Positions 33,441 through 33,713 of a stretch of DNA of 33,713 bases are shown in pieces (within the stretch, counting starts at the first letter, position 1; the number at the start of each line of letters is the position of its first letter). Under the pieces are notes generated by a model. The model had not been told where the DNA came from. It did no database searches and saw nothing but the letters and a program-made list of their open reading frames with translations. Source of the DNA: Burkholderia multivorans (GTDB lineage Bacteria; Pseudomonadota; Gammaproteobacteria; Burkholderiales; Burkholderiaceae); the NCBI RefSeq assembly GCF_010645215.1, contig NZ_JAAGNW010000007.1, forward strand, positions 52,144-85,856, written 5' to 3'. Both the position numbers and the translations under genes were made by a program.

Positions 33441-33586
33441 GGCGGGACAGGGAGCGAAAAGGGGAAGCCCGCATCATGCCACGGGCGCGCGCGGATCCGG
33501 CCATTGCGCATGCAACGCGCGCAGGTTGTCATGCAAATTTCATGCGGCGACGGGCAGGACGCACCGCCGTACCGGTGCACGACGCC

Positions 33587-33713
33587 TCACTCGATCGCGC
33601 GCAGCACCCCGACCAGCTGCCGCGCCGCGCGCGCCCAGGTGAACTGCGCCGCGTGCGCGCGACCGCGCGCGCGCATGCGGCCGCGCAGCGCGGGATCGTC
33701 CATCAGCTGCGCG
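33587..33713 (-). CDS. Glycosyltransferase, C-terminal end (cut by window edge)
   Basis: Only the last 41 codons are present. They read MDDPALRGRMRARGRAHAAQ, then FTWARAARQLVGVLRAIE and stop, the usual C-terminal helix of GT-B glycosyltransferases of the GT4 (group 1) type, which transfer sugars from nucleotide donors. A 6-bp hairpin (GCACCG/CGGTGC, 33561–33578) lies just after the stop. Donor and acceptor cannot be told. Confidence 0.7.
   Translation of the reverse strand, partial: AQLMDDPALRGRMRARGRAHAAQFTWARAARQLVGVLRAIE

Noticed and set aside
33520-33560. AT-rich near-palindrome around ATGCAAATTTCATG
   Set aside because: The arms mismatch at two positions and neither a T-run nor a promoter spacing supports a function.

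Overview
The window is about 70% GC chromosomal DNA. Gene content and order point to a betaproteobacterium of the Burkholderia group: a ubiE/ubiJ/ubiB ubiquinone locus with a Tim44-domain gene inside it, an fmdB–DUF502–aspS operon, a giant DUF3683 FAD/Fe-S oxidoreductase, and ilvA next to queF. The species is inferred from protein character only; no rRNA or tRNA gene was seen.

Region 1 (1–2.8 kb, minus): a TetR regulator, an acyl-CoA dehydrogenase and the start of a 3-hydroxyacyl-CoA dehydrogenase form a likely beta-oxidation unit, with a promoter and an inverted repeat upstream of tetR. Region 2 (2.9–7.8 kb, minus): fmdB, a DUF502 membrane protein and aspS form an operon from a TATAAT promoter to a strong terminator. 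Behind it, nudB and clsB overlap by ATGA. Region 3 (7.8–17.6 kb, minus): a housekeeping run of the DUF3683 oxidoreductase, a HIT protein, a DUF971 protein, ubiE, a Tim44-domain membrane protein, ubiJ, ubiB and a TPMT-like methyltransferase. Several hairpins punctuate it, including a textbook terminator seven bases before ubiJ. Region 4 (18.1–20.5 kb, plus): ilvA and queF.

Region 5 (20.5–22.0 kb) is the clearest accessory islet. It has lower GC and short, broken genes. It holds a hicA toxin gene, a hicB-like antitoxin gene that appears to lack about 39 internal codons, a DUF1493 gene that loses its C-terminus, and two strong palindromes at the hic genes. About 370 bases upstream of hicA have no recognisable gene.

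Region 6 (22.0–26.3 kb) is a D-amino-acid catabolic cassette. A RpiR-type regulator, an N-acyl-D-amino-acid deacylase and RidA run one way, and a D-serine dehydratase-like PLP enzyme runs the other way. A TGT(N9)ACA operator-like site lies between the divergent starts. A coherent path can be inferred: deacylation, PLP-dependent ammonia elimination, and clean-up of the enamine/imine by RidA.

Region 7 (26.4–33.7 kb) is mixed: a DJ-1/PfpI protein, a MarR regulator with a DHA2 drug exporter, an EcsC-family protein, an HSL-type esterase, a secreted CHRD-domain protein, an outer-membrane barrel-like protein, a lipoprotein, and the tail of a glycosyltransferase. An orphan plus-strand terminator near 31.7 kb follows no coding gene and suggests a small RNA or leader transcript. 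No CRISPR array, insertion sequence, prophage or replication origin was found. The most unusual features are the altered hicAB/DUF1493 islet, the orphan terminator and the D-amino-acid cassette with its divergent operator.
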